Source: Zonotrichia leucophrys gambelii (Eukaryota > Chordata > Aves > Passeriformes > Passerellidae). Taken from it: a DNA stretch of 64,000 nt. The DNA is taken from contig NC_088186.1 in NCBI RefSeq assembly GCF_028769735.1, positions 5,046,001 through 5,110,000 of the forward strand, in the 5' to 3' direction. Under the pieces are notes generated by a model. It was not told where the DNA came from, did not search any database, and saw only the letters and a list, made by a program, of their open reading frames with translations. This document shows positions 1 to 14,190 of this stretch, piece after piece. Made by a program: the position numbers and the translations under genes. The stretch's first letter is position 1; each line of letters opens with the position of its first letter.

Positions 1-2539
1 CTTGATTCTGGACTTTGTGTAACATCTCAACATTGTCCCTGTGAGTGTAAATGAACCCATAACCAGTGAATTATCAGATGTCCTAATGCAGCGTTTACAT
101 CCTGCATGGGGTGGAATGCTGGGAATAATGAGCTCGTTTGGGGCCTCCCAACAATCTGGTGTTGCAGAACAAAACCTGGAGGTCTCTTTTAACCCTGCCT
201 GCAGCTTCTGCCCACCCAAGCCCTGCAGAACCCTTCCTGTTGTACTCCAAACATTCAGGGGCCGAGGAGGAGGCAATGAGTTAAGGACAAAGTGCAGGCA
301 CGGCACCAAAACATTTTTGTTTTTCACCTGAGTTCAAGGGTGCATTAAGGGCTGACAGGTAGGGGTGTAATACATATTTATTTCATGTCTGATTCTTGAA
401 ACTGGCAGTGTTTTCTAAATACTTGAGTGGAAGTGAGAAGTAAAGGTTATGTAGGGGTGCACACACCCACCTTGTTGTACCTCAGTGCTGTGCTTTGGGG
501 ACAACAGGCTGTAAAAGCACACTGGGATCTCCTTCACCTTTTCCCTCTTTTGGCTAATGGGAAAGAACATGGAGCATGGCACCCCCAGCTCCTCTGAAGA
601 GTACTTTAGTGGGTAAAATCATAAGTGTGTGCCACACTTCCCACCAGTGTCCTTTTGTGTGGTATGAAGCCCTTGAAACAAGTGGGATTACATTGCAGAC
701 TGACCTCAGCACTTTGGTGCTTGTCTTCAGGTTAGAAAAGGCTCTGGCTGCTCTATTGAATGGAATGAACTTTCTTGAGTGTGACATTTGGTACAGGATG
801 TAGTTTGGGTGAGTTTTGTGTAAATTTGTGGTTAGGTAGCCCAGGAAAATTCTGCATTTTCAGAACACTGTCACAGCACATCAGGCTCAGGTTGCCAAGT
901 GATTGAATGTGGAAAGTTTTATCTTTTTGTTATGAATGTTTCAGAGGCGCAGATGCTGTGGGTTTGTTGCTGTGGGGGTTTTTTCCACATTCAGTGTAAA
1001 ATTTAAAAAAAAAGCCTGGGGAGGGAGGTGATTTAATCAAGTTTTTCCTTGACCTTTGTGAAAGCTGGGTGGCTGCTAACAGCTGTCGCTGTCCTTTCAG
1101 CCCGGGAGAAGGTGGATATTCAGTATTTGCAGGCTCTTAATTTGCTGCTGGAATGCAAGGGGCTCTGTTGGCCAACTCCTGAGGAAGTGATACTTTGGGG
1201 ACCACACCTTTTGTTTATTGGGTGTTCCAGGATGCTTTACTGTGAAAACACATGGTTTGTGCATATTGGGGTTTGTTTTGTCTTTTCAAGTTCATTCCAC
1301 ATAGGTGCAACTCAGAGAACTTGAAGGCCCCCTTGCTATTTGCAAGTGCTAAATCGTTTCCTCTTAGTTATGCCTCTGTTTCAGCAGCAGAATTTGTGTT
1401 TAAACAGCTGTAATCTTGCATTTCTGCAATTTGCTTGAATGCAGCATTGTTCTTCAATAGTGTTTGCAATGGATGGGTGTTGCACGGGGTGGTGACTCAC
1501 ATTTGGGACCCATCTGGGTACCTGGGTGATTTTGACCTTGGTGGCATTGCAAGGGCCTGTAATGGGCTCAGTATTCACATGTGATCTCCAATGAAAACCC
1601 TGTTTTCTCCTGCTTGTAGGAGCATCTGCAGGGCTGGCTGTGGGTTTGATTATTGATCCTTGAGCCAATCCAGTTTTATTGTATGCAGCCCTGTAGCTGA
1701 TTGCAGACCATAGGAATTGTGTGTCATCCCACACCCATCCCATTCTCACACCTCCTACCACCCTCACCACCCCAAGCTCTTTAAGGTTGGGTGTTAAATG
1801 TTGTTTTCCAAGACTTAAAAGAAAAGGAGATGGTGTTTGATGGGAAAAGGACACAAGTAATTAGTCTTGCATGATAAGTCATGGGTTAATTGATGACCTG
1901 AGAGTTTCCATTATGAGCCAAACCTTCACAGGTGGGTGGGGGAATGTTGGCTGCTTAGACAATCTTCTCCTGTGGAGATGGCAAATGCTCCTCTGAAACG
2001 TCTATTTTATTGTAAATTTGCTGTGAAACTTACTTGTTGACGTTCAGACAACTCCCGGAGGCAGAGCTGGGTATCCCTGACCCTTTTTTGTGTGCCAGTT
2101 TCATAGAAACTTGGATCCTGCGCAGTAACATACTAAAACTATTGTATATTTCAATGAGTCTGGAATTTCACCCACAAAAATATACTATAGAAGCACCCTA
2201 AGAGCAAATACTGTGAAAGGCTGAGGTCGGTAATGAATGCACAATATTTATATTTTTTCCTTGATTATTTTAAAACTCTTAGTAAAAGTTGTACACAGAG
2301 TGCTGGAGATGGGCACTTCAAAGCAAAACACAATTTTTATTAAGTAGTGTTAGTTTAGTATTCTACCTAGTTATTTGGACAGTTTTGAGGTAACAAAATT
2401 GTCTGACATTAATATCCCGTATTTCACTCGCTGTTTCAAGTGGTCAGCCTGTGTATGCAGATGAGTGAGTGAGAAATAGTTTATAGGAGCTGAGTCATTA
2501 CAGAATATCTGCATTCTGCAGCTCACACCTTCCTTGGTG

Positions 2540-3085
2540 TGCATGCCCAGCTCGGGGGGGATTCGGGGCTGCTGCAGCCTCTGTGCTCGTGCATTGCAAA
2601 GTTGGTGCCATCAAAGTTCTTTCCGTGAGCTTAAAAAGAGAATTTAGGGTGATGTTTTGCTCGCAGGTTGGGAGCAAAACATTTTTGGGGTTGTGTGAGA
2701 AGTCCCTGCTGCACCCTTGGCACCTGCAGGAGTGCAAAGATTCCCTTTGGGCGCCTGAAGAGCTGCTGGGACTTCCATGTTTGAATGTCTGAGTAATTTC
2801 GTTTACAATTCTGACTTGCTTTAAGAAAGAGGATTTTTATAATATTGTCAAACCACCTATTCTCGTATTTCCTACCTATTCATTAACGAGTGGGGGATTT
2901 ACGGTCTTTCAGCGTGAGTCAAGACTCGCAGAATTCAGTGTTTTCCCTTGCAGCCGTATTGTGGCTGCTCGAGATCCCCCGCTTCCTTGAGCCATATGGG
3001 GAAGGCAGTCAAACACGAGCCGATGTTTTTCTGGTCTCTTTGCAGCTCATTAGTGTTACTCATGTTGTGAAACATTGCTTTACGG
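2540..3085. promoter_or_regulatory. CpG-retaining intronic segment, candidate regulatory element
   Basis: I count about 17 CpG in roughly 545 bp (for example at 2887-3083 alone, ten), compared with about one per 100 bp in most of the intron. It contains no CR1 copy and no recognisable exon. Retained CpG in non-coding DNA fits a hypomethylated enhancer or alternative promoter, but neither a core promoter nor conservation can be shown here. Confidence 0.3.
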
Positions 3086-3590
3086 CAGAATTTCAAAAGC
3101 TGTAAAACACTCTTATAAAGCTGAATTTCAAAAGCTGAGTTCCACATAAAGAGTAGGAGCCATTGTTGCGTGGTGACACCTTAACTTAATAACCTGCTTT
3201 ACATTATTGCCTTTGATTGCTGGACAGGTAACCTGCTAATGAATTTTGGGAAATTCACTTTCATCCTGTTTGAAATACTGCTGCTGAGATTGGTTATACA
3301 TTGAATCCAGTCCAGCTGTCAAAATCCAATGGTTTGTTGAGTTTCCTTAGTGTTCATGTAAATATTTTTAAATAACTTCCCCCTTCAGTACGATTGTATG
3401 CTTCAGATGAAACTTCTCTTCTTCCTTTCACCCCTAGAAACTCTGCTTTTCTATTTATTTATTTTTTTTCCTGAAAACAGTAACCTGGTTATATTGGTAA
3501 AACACTGTTGTCTCTTGGTGTATTGCACTCTTTGCCATTTTCTTCAGTCAATGGCTTTGGCTCTAAAATACAAAATAATGAAAAAGTGGT

Positions 3591-3591
3591 G

Positions 3592-3624
<33 letters not shown>
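3591..3624. repeat. Compound microsatellite (TC)n(TA)n
   Basis: About eleven TC units run directly into about six TA units. Likely length-polymorphic. Located in intron 1. Confidence 0.95.
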
Positions 3625-3625
<1 letters not shown>

Positions 3626-6600
3626 GTATATATGTACAGGATATGATACTTTTTCTTCTCAAGGTGTGGTGAGGTGGTTTGGATCCCTTTGGAATTTAAC
3701 ATGACCACTCTTTGTCTGGAGACAAACTCATTAACCTGGTCAATAATTTCTTTTGGCTCAGTTTATTAAGAATGGCTTGTTGGCATAATTAAATAATATA
3801 TTTCTTCTTGCATCTAAAAATAGAAAAAACTGCAGAAGGGCTTCTAGAGTAACTCTTCTGTAAGTAAAGTTCAAGAATGAAATACTGCTTGCCTGGTGTC
3901 CATTGCTGATCACTGAAGCAGATCATGTTGTAAACCACGAAAAGAAGCAGTTCTGTTGAATGTTGTCCTTAATTTATTTGAGGAAGAGTCAGCCTAATTG
4001 GCAAAACAATCAAAAGAACAACAGCAATCTCCCAGCTGCCCTCAGAAACCTTGTAAAGCAATAAAACTTGAAAAGGAGTCACTTGAGAATTAATGTCTGG
4101 TTTAGAAGCATGGCCCCCAATGAGCTACCAAATCACCCAGATAGTTCTTAATCCTGAGGCAATCCCAGAGTGGATTTTAGCTTCTTGTTGTAGCTAAAAT
4201 AATATAGATTTCTTCCATTAAATGTGTCACTTGGCCATCTCTTGTTCAGTGTTTTTCAAAGTGTTTCTGTTTGGTACCTGAAATGTTTCTATAAAATAAA
4301 ACCTTCAGTTGTGCCCCTGCAGTGGGGCTGGTGTAAGTGCTGCTGGTGCCATTCATTCCCTGAGGGGAAGGGTAGTTTGTAGTGTTTAGATTTACTCCTC
4401 TGGGAATAGCAGGTACAATTTCTCTCATAAATTATTCATTTTATAGTTCAAAAATTAATTTCAATGCTCTGAGTCTGTGGATGTGCAGATAAAGGAGTGC
4501 TGCCTATGTGACAGGAGAAGGATTCTGGGCATATTCCTTATTCCCAGCTGTACTCCTGGAGATTTTTCTCCAATTAACACCAAGAATTTGCTTATTTGGT
4601 GCCTTGGACAGTTTTCTCTGTCTCAGACTCTATTCTAGACTGAGCTGGCAGCCCTTCCTATTGAGAATGTATTTAACATTTTTTGTTCAAATATTTTATT
4701 TTCTGCTGCTTAAATTATTTTCCCTATTAGGGTGCTTGGGCTGCAGTTTTCCTGTTTCTGTGCCTGCCTCTTGCTTTTTGTGTTTCAGAGCAGTTGGGAT
4801 CATTGGGTTGTTCCCAGGGCCAGTGTATTGCACATGCTGAGCACGATGCCTCTCTGGTTTTTAGAAAGCTGTAACATTCCCATTCATTGGAGCAAGGTTC
4901 TGAAATTTGGCAGGCAGAAGCTGTTGAACAGGGATATTCCTGCTGCTGTTGTTGAGAAAATATTCCTCAATCAGACAAACCTGTAAGTCCTTGGAAAAAC
5001 ATCCCATTGCCTGTACTCAGTGAAGATGTTACTGGCCAGATTTTCCTGGGTGCTGGCTAGGTTTTGGCTTGGAGGGATTTTTGTGGGGCAAGATGAGGTC
5101 ACGCAGAGAATAATTGAAGAGGGCTCAGTCTCCTTGCAGGAGAGCAGCCAGACTTGCCCTGCCATGGCTGCTGAAGGGCAGGGTGGAGCTGGGCAGCTCC
5201 TTGGTTGGCACCCAGAGGGAGCAGCTGGCAGGAGAACAGATCTGATGGGAGAGCAGGGAGAGGGGGATGGAAAGCATGGCTGCACCAAGTCAGGGTAAAA
5301 ATCCCTCTGACCACTGATTCTTTGTTAATAGCAGCAAACCGGTTCCTCTGTCCTCATGGGCTGGTTCTTGATGCACTCACTGAGGGTGGGTGAGGTGTGT
5401 GGGCACAGGAAACCACCTGGTTCAGGAGGCTGAGTGTGGAGAAGGACTGGAGATCATGGCAGGATCTAGTTACAGACAGGGGGTCTGCTTGTCTAGGAAC
5501 TGCTCCTGTGATGGAAGTGCCAGGGATGATGGATGGAGAGGGTCATTTGAGGAGAGATAATTCAAATTGGCAGTTCTGACAGTAAGGGAAGGAGGACTGG
5601 TAGAACGAAGGAAGCAGCAGAAATGAGCTCAGGAGGAGCAAATAAATTTAAACAAAGAAAAGAAGGAACCAGTCAGTAACAAGGAACCAGCTTGGATAAA
5701 AGCACACAGAGAGAGCAGGGCTGGGCTCTGGGCAGGGTGGGTGGGATTGTGCCTTGCTGTCAGCATGTGCAATGGGATTAGTGCATTAGCAATGGCAAGT
5801 CAAGAGTTTGATGGGATCAGGAGAAAGTATAGTGGGTGCACAAGGGGAAGGAATAAGCAAAGGAGCAAAGGATGAAAATTAGGTAAGTAAAACAGAAATG
5901 TAGTGCAGAGACCTTGCAGTCCTCTTCTGACTTTGTAGCATTGCTATTTTATGTGGCTTTATCCATGTTGTGTTTAAGTGGAGTTGATGTACTGGTTAGA
6001 ATGTGTACATTGATTTCTGTGGTTGCATTTTGCATCTTTACTCCCTGTGGAAGAATATTTGACAACATCCCCAAATAAAAGCTTTATCCAGAATTGTGTG
6101 CACTGCTGTTTTTCATTCACTCATTCTGTGCAGAAAGCCTGAAGGAATTTTTTAGCAAATAAGTTCAAAATGTGTTTAGATAATATTTTTCACTTTGTGT
6201 TATACTCTCTGAGGCAGAGAGAAATGCTTTAGCACTTTCATCTTGTATTTACAAAAAGGAAAAAAATGATTGGCATGGAGCAGGGAGTGAATGAAAGTGT
6301 GTTTTCTCAAACAAAAGTTAAATGGGGAAGAGAAATATTTCTTGCCCTCTTGAGAGGTGTTGATCTGTCAAATGTGGGTCTTACAGGAGTGGCAGTCATT
6401 AAGAGTGTGTAACTCAGGGTTTGCTGTAGTAAAAGAAAAACTGGCAGTGGATGAACAGGGAGAGCTATGATAGAGCATTACAGAAATATTTTTTCACCCA
6501 TCCTGGCTGTCTCTCCCAAGTATAACAGTGTGAGATCCTTTTGCTCATGTGTAGTCACTGAAAAGCCTAAAAATAAAGGGTGAGAGGAATGGCTTCTGTG

Positions 6601-9600
6601 CTGGTCAAGAGCCTTTATTTCCTTACAAGTCTTTGGAGCTGTGAAACATCTGGGTTTCACACAGGATGCTTTTGGCTGAAAAACTGCACAGCTCTGCTTC
6701 AGGTTTTGGTGTGCAAAACTCCTAAGCAAATGTTTCAGTGATGGGAATATTGGTTAGGGGTTGCTTTGCTCAAGGTCACCACCATCAGCTGATCTGAGAG
6801 GCTCCATCCTCCCAAGGCACTGCCAGCCCCAGGCTCAGGGCACCCAGCACAGATTGTGGCTGCCTGCTTTACCTGAAACCCAGAATTGCCCCAGCCAAGC
6901 CTTTAGGTAGTGAGAATGCATCTCACATGACATGTGTGACTGTGCCTGTCTAAATCAGTGCCCTGGGGATTTACAGCCTTATTTTTGGCAGGGGGGCTAG
7001 CTGGGTTCCAGCTCTATTTAAAGATAAAATCAAGTGTCTCTGGGTGGTGGCTGCATGTGTCCCTCTGGGATGCATTGGAGACCACCCTGGAAGGGGGGGT
7101 AGGATTTTGCATCCATTCCTGGTGTGTGTGAGCATCTCCCCACCTTCTCCTCCCCTGGATAACTGATGGGCTGGTTTTAGTTTTGCATTGTGGTTCCTAT
7201 TCTGATTCTTGTCTGCATCATCCTTATACCTGTATTAAGAATAAAATTGCTGAAAGCTCCTTTTCCAGAGGTTCAGTATGATTGACACGAAACAATCTTG
7301 AAATAGGAAAGCTGTAATTGTTGGCAAACTACAATTTCAGCTAGAAAATGTGCTGGTTTGAAACACATGCACCTAATTTAGGCACCCTTGGAGACTGGGT
7401 CTGCATAGTTGTCACTCTTGGAAAATACTTAGTCTTGGACAGAAAGGTATCACAGTGCCAACATTTAATGGTCCAGGGAGTGTGTTGAATTGTTCCACTA
7501 ACAAAAACCTTTGCTGAGCTAAACAATACAAATATAAATATTTCACTTGGCTATTAGCAGTATTGAAGTGCTGGATGGCTGGGAACAGCATGACAGAATG
7601 GTGTGCTCCATTCACACAGAGGTCAGCAGACATTCTACATGATATTTATGGTTTTCATGCACACAATTATGGACATTTGGATTGACTTGAATCTGCTGGT
7701 GGCTTGGTGTAGCCTTCAGTGGTTTGCTTGTGGGTTAATCTCTGGGAACAGAAATAAATGGAATAGTGACAGAGGAATCAAAAGTCAGAATCCACACTAG
7801 GAGAGTTGAACAAGTGAAAAATGTCAAAATAATGGAAATTCAGACCCCCCTTTTTACAGTTAGAATGCAAGAATGAAGTGTTTGGGGGTTTTATTCATTG
7901 TACATTGACACATTGGTGTTTGGGAGGTGCTGGTCAGTGGAGCACCATTGGTTTCCCTCTGGGGACAAGGCATCCATCCAACCTTGCTGGCAGGGGGTGG
8001 GATTGATTCTTTAATCAGAACAGCAACAATCCATCCTGAAGCTTCCTCAAGGTATTAGGGCTGAATTAAACAGTCTGGGACTGGTGTGTAAGCCCTAATG
8101 CACTTCAAGAAGCTTTTGTGGACAGGAGAATTTTGCAAATAATCAGAACATGAACCCAAAAGTAACAGAAAAAAAGCTACAGGCACAAACCACCCTTAAA
8201 AAGGGGACCATAATACATTTTCTTTGTGTGGTGCAATTCTTAATGCTCAGATTCTCTTAGGGAAGAAAAGATGCATGCACTATACAGCTCTATTCATGGT
8301 ACTGCATTTAGAACTTGTTTTCTCTCCTTTGTGTATGTGTTCCATAGCTGTTCCAAAAATAGATATGGTTACAAATACCAAATTAGTAGAATTAGGCATC
8401 TTAAAGCCAGGAAATACACCATTTTTAAAACAACAATCACTACAGAGGAAATGTGGGATCTTATGCATATTGTGTTATGCCTTTATTTGACAAAGTGTTA
8501 AGATTGTTTCCTTGTGTGCATTTGCAGAGTCCATCATCTGTGTGAATTTTGTAAGGATAAAAATGTCATGGTTGCATTCAGCTTAATTTGGGATTTTACT
8601 TTTCTTTAACTTGGAGGAGCAATGAAACACAATCCCTGAGCTTTAGTTGGTGTAGTAAGTGCTCACAAACAAAGAACTAACTACCAAGTGCCATAGCCTT
8701 GTTAGATGTGCTCACTGATCATTTTGGATGTCATTCATGTACAAAAGCACTCAAAAAATAAAAATGAGGAGCCCACATGAGAGCTGTTCTGTCCTGCTCT
8801 GAGTTCTCACTTTGTCTTGGTCCATCTCACTCTGCAGACCAAGCCAGGTAAGCAGTAATTTTATTTTTCCAGAATATTGGAATTCTTTACAAGTATATCC
8901 ATAAGGCCTGAGGACTTGATGAAAGCTGGAGTGTTTTAGGGTGATTCTTTGTTAGAGAATTTGTCTGAATTCTGGATGTCCCTGATGGGAACTGGCAGGT
9001 GCTGTCCTGTTGAGCCCCTGGCTTCAGAGATGCTCTGCCCAAGCCTCTCCCATAACACAAACTTCCCTGGTCCTGGTGGTTCTTGCCCCACCAGTTTGGG
9101 CCATGAATTAGCAGCCAAAAATTTGGAGAGGTGGATTTGAACTTCAGGGTTTGTGAAAAACAAACCTTTTATTTTCCCTTCCTTGGCTGGAAGCAGTTTT
9201 GACTCAACTTTGGACTGGAGTTGTAGCTTCCAGAATCTATTTTAAGTGGAAGGTATTGTCATTGGAACAGCTGTAGAGCACTGAGTGACCTCGTTGTCCT
9301 CACTGTGGGAGGGGATGTTCTTGTCAATTTGTGAGAAATTTTCTTTCTTTCCCTGCCTCCTTTGTAGGTAGGTAAACACATTTGTTTTCCTCTTCCTCTC
9401 TGAATCAGTCTGGTTCAGAGGCCAAACTTGCTTTCCCTGCTTGGCAGATAAAGCATCTCTTAGATTCAAGTCAGTATCCTCTTTCATATTTTTTACATGA
9501 TTCAACTGCTCATCAAGCAACTGCTCTATCCCTGTGTTATAAAATGGTTGGGGAGTCATGGGACCTTCAGGGAACTGAGCCCAGAAGCTGCAGTTGCTGT

Positions 9601-11999
9601 GTGAAGATCAGTAGCTCAGGCCCATGGAAGTCAGAGGTTGGACAGGAGGTTCCTGTTTGTTCTTTTAACAAAAGCATTTCTTGTGTGTTGGAGCTCTTTA
9701 ATCCAACAGGCAGAGCTGCAGCCTTATAATGGAAGAGATCTGAAGAAAACAAAGGGTAGATATGAGGAAGAGGGAAAGGGGAAGAAGAGGAAGGCTGAGA
9801 TGTTGTTGTGCAGATGCCTCACACCTCAGTCTTGACCTCTGCTAAAGGAAAACTTTACTTTTTTAATGTTCTGCAGCAGAGCAGGTTCTTTGTTTTAATA
9901 TCCCTTGATTTTCCCATGTCCCCCCCATGAATCTTCCCATGAGTAGATTATTTATTCTCCAAACCAGTTTGTTTTGCCTTTCTTGCATTACTCATAAGAT
10001 TTATCTTATCATCTTGTACTTTAGAATTTGCAACATTTGTTTCCAAAGTTGCTGCATAAAGAGCAGTGTGATAACCTCTCACAGACTTGAATGTCACAAG
10101 TGTCACATTTAGCCAGGGTCCTGTAGGACAGCTGAATATACCCAGAATAAGTTATTTTCTACTTGGAGACCCAGAGCAATGGAGAGAGACTTGCTGATGG
10201 TGATTTAGCAAGATAATAAAACTGCAAGATATTTCCAAATTTTTAAAAAGTGTTTTGAGGTGATGACTTTTCATTTGCTCTGATGAACTGTAATAGCCAA
10301 AGCTATGCATCTCGTCCACAAAAATATGGACTTGCCCTTTAATATAGTCTACTTTTGACTAAATGGCTAGTACTGTCTCATTTCACTAATAAATTATTTG
10401 CAAGTCCATCCAGCAAGACTTTTGAGGAATGCCTCAGTGTCATTTTTAAGATGTCAATCCTTGGGTTTCTGCTTTTATTTAGTAAGTGCAGTGATTAAAG
10501 TACTGTACTGTTCCAGAACTCCCTTGTTTTGTTTTGGGTTTTTTTCATTTCAATATTTGTTTGTTTCGTGAACTTGGATTTATTGGCAATATTTTTTGCT
10601 GAAGTTCCCACCCCCTTGTGCTGGGTAGGAATTGTGCAATCCAGGCACTGACAGTCCCAGTCTTGGAAATTATATGACATGAATTAAAGGCAAGAAAGCT
10701 TGGAAGGATGGAGCTCAAGGATGTGGAAATCCTCAGGCTCTCCCATCTCATGACTCCTCTGGTCTGGGGTAAAATATGGCAATTTCTCTTGTGCTCATGT
10801 TTGTTATGGAAGTTCTTCTGTATTGTGAAATTGTAATTATTGAACAATTACTGTAGTCTGGGACAAACAATAAAATAGGTATCCTCTATTTATTTTAGGT
10901 ATCTTTTGATATTGAAAATCAATATAGCACACTGATAGTACAATTTATTTTAGGTATTGCAGTGTTCTCTGGATGTTATAAGTGTGTATGTCTGACAGCC
11001 ACATTTCAAAGAACTTTTTCAATATACTAATTAATTCTCTTCAAATAAATAGTCATGCAAAAAATGAAATGCAACATCAATATTTAATGGCATCTGCTTG
11101 AAACCCTCCCAATCTAGACTTCTGAAGTTGTGTGGGGGTGATATTCACATATCCCTAATAAAGGGAGGATGGAATGTGTGTGTTTTCTTTTCATTTGAGG
11201 AATGAATTACTCCTTAAAAATGTGATTGTGAGGTGCCCTACATGGCCCTGTGTAAAAATAATGTAGGAATCAGCTTCATGTGTCAGTGGAGACTGCTGCA
11301 CTGTGGATCCTGTGGCTGTTACCTGAAAGGGAGATTCTGTTTCCTGAAGGAGTGACCTGGTCTCCACCTTGCAGGCCTGTCCAGTTGCAGCAAGTTTGCA
11401 GAAGTTGCACTGAAAATGAGCTGCACTTCTTCTCTTGCTGCAGGAAACAGTGAGCCCAAGTGCCCAGCATCTTACTGTGCACATCACATTGTGTCATGTT
11501 CCTCTGCTGAGCAGCACAGCAATGAGCTGACCTAAATTCATGGTTCTCTGGTGAGATGTCAGTCTGCTCTTAAGCTGTTTGCAGCACTTTTATCTGGGAG
11601 CTGGCTGTGTTTGATGTTAGTGCTGTGTTATCAGCTGCTGATGTTAAATGGAGAATCATTCTTCTTGTGAAGAAGTGAATTTGTGACAGATTTGTGAGCA
11701 ATTTGTGGGCACTGTTTATGCCAGAGTTGGGGAATCCATTATTTTGTGGAAATGACAAGCATTTGTTAGACTTCCTCCCACAATAATGTCAGAAAAGAGC
11801 AGCACTGTGCTTGCCATCCTCTTTTAATGCTTCATGGTTTGTTATTGCTGTGATAGGAAAACACAAGGAGCAGGTTGTAATGTAAGCATTCCTTGTGTTT
11901 ATTTGTTGGTGGTGCTCTGATAGCCTTCCACTTGATCTTCCAGGAATGGGAGAAGAGAGGAAATCAGGGTGACATATCTGTAGTTTTACTCACAAAGTT

Positions 12000-12860
12000 C
12001 CACCCCACGTGCTCTGTGAGCAGCATACATTGCCATTACAGAGTCCTAATAAACCAATTAATTAAGAAATATTCCTGTAACACACACTGTGCTGTCACAC
12101 TGACCCAAACTTAACCAGCAGCTCTCCACGACAAAGATTTTAATAACATTTAACCGTGGTTTGTGTTAGTCCTTTGACTAAGCACATCATGATGGATGTG
12201 GTGTGGTGGTCTTGGTTTTGTTTGCCCTCAAGACACAAGAATGCTTTTTATTGCTGTCCCAGTAACCAGTGCAAAGTCCAGCAAGCAGCTTTACTCTTGA
12301 AAAACTGTAGCACCCTTTCAGGAAATATCTGCGGCGCCTCAGATTTTTTCAGCCTGCTCACACATTCAGAACCCCGGACAAGCAGCTTAAGATCTGAATG
12401 AGATTGTTCACCAAATGAGTTGGTGCAGCATATTAATTTGCTGCTGCTTCTAAATGCCTGCAGTGTTACAAGAGCCTGCAATGGCACTAAAATACCGGGA
12501 GCTTTGTTGGCTCTAAACTCCTTAGAAGAGAGTTTTAAATTCTTGTCTGCTTGCCGTAGCCTTACCAGCTTTATAAAGAATTTGGAGATCTGTACTTCAG
12601 AAAGGTTCTGCATCCTGGCCTTGGGAAAGTTAGTAAGAGCTTTTCCTGGTAGTATTAATTGTCTTGGAGCTTCATTGTGCTCTAGGTTTTACTCTATAGC
12701 TGATTATATGAGCCTCCTATTAGTGCCTTTATCTAGATGCTATTGGATATGTTTATTGCATGGTTTTATGCATAGGATTTATGGTGCAAAAATATTTGCC
12801 TTTGCAGTTAGGTAAATGTCCCGGGGTGACTTTATGGTGCTTGTAACATAATGTGGTTTT
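12000..12860. promoter_or_regulatory. Candidate conserved non-coding element in intron 1
   Basis: A non-repetitive stretch with retained CpG (for example around 12007, 12332-12336, 12375, 12497, 12554 and 12821) and balanced composition. It is open on both strands for long distances (12248-12613 minus, 12420-12815 plus) without encoding a protein family I recognise. Such features are usual in old conserved non-coding elements; no conservation data are available to me. Confidence 0.3.
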
Positions 12861-13699
12861 AATGAGGCTGGAGGCAGCCTCAACCTCATTTTATGTGTAT
12901 TTTAAGTTACTATTTAAATGCCAGAGTAGAACTGATATGACATTAAACTTTTTTTTTTTTGTTCTTTATCTGGTGAGACAACACACACTCCTCCTCAAAA
13001 CCAATATTCTGCCTGGCAGCTGGAACTGTTGTCAACAACTGCTATAAGTTTAAAACTTTATAAGTCAATTTTCAAGGTCTTGAAATAGATTATTTTATTT
13101 ACAGGCTGAACCAAATGCTTTAGTGAAAGCTAAAAATCCAGTGTTCCATGCTGTCCCTTGTTTCTGTGTTCCTGGATTTAGGCAAATATGTACTTCTAGA
13201 AGATGGGGTGAGCAGAGGCAAGTGGTCAGACTGGTGTGACCCAAGTGTGGTTTTTAATCTTGGCTCCAATAGGCACTGCTCTAAATTGGGTAGTGATTTT
13301 CTTCACAACTTGGTCTGAAAACTCTATTAATAGGAGGCTATTTACTTATGGTATTGTAAAGATATTTATTTCTTCAAGTGCAGTGAAAGCTTGAAATCTG
13401 TATCATGGTATCATCATTGTTACAGCATGAGTTATAAAATATTCACATGTGGTTTTGGAACCTAAGGAAATGAGATTGTTGTCACAAGAAAACTGGATTA
13501 CCCCTTTTGCTCAGCCAGACTGGCCTATCCAGCTTAGGAGCAGAATCTCCTTGCTGAGGGAAGCAGTCCTTACTTAAAGGATCAAAGGATGTTGCTCTTC
13601 TAGCTCAGGATGGCAAAATGTCATTTATTCCTAATGCTTAGGTTTCCAAGCCATATTGGTCAAAAGAAACTGTAATTGTTGATTTATTTCCATAAAATA

Positions 13700-14190
13700 T
13701 TCGGACTGTTTTTCTTTGAGAGGCCGGAGGCTGTGCAGGGAGCCAGAGCGAAAGGTTTGGACAGTGTGTAGCTGCCCTACTTTCTAGAAACTGTAATTTC
13801 AGGTTGTCTTGGCTGGCACAGCACGGTCAGCAGAGTGAACTCGAGCTTTGTGTGCTGGGCTGGGAGTGTGGCTGTGCTGCAGCAGCCCTGTGGCACAGGC
13901 AGCAAACCACACCGTGCTGTGCTTCCCCACTGGGCTCTGATTGCTGAGCTGGGCCCAGCTCTGCAGCTCTGGGGGCGAGGGCAGCACTCAGCACAACGAG
14001 GCTGCTGTTGGGCTGGGGAGCCTTTGCTGCTGCTGCAGCTTGCTTTGAATGCTCTCTGCTCAGCTGCTGAAAATTGATAGATAGATAGACAGAGACAATT
14101 CTGCTATAAACTCTAGTTCTGCACATTTCGTCATTTATGGGGCAGGAAACTCAGATTTCTTGCGTTTTACAAAGCTGGGTGACACGTGGT
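13700..14190. promoter_or_regulatory. Locally GC- and CpG-richer segment in intron 1
   Basis: About eleven CpG in 490 bp with a GC-rich core at 13820-14050 containing many GCTGC/CAGC words. Open frames in it are low-complexity Ala/Gln/Leu/Ser products of those words. A regulatory role is only inferred. Confidence 0.25.

Noticed and set aside
1381..1854. 157-codon minus-strand open frame in intron 1
   Set aside because: No family features; length is within chance for a window of this size.
14078..14096. GATA-type microsatellite
   Set aside because: Only about three to four units, too short to list as a repeat.
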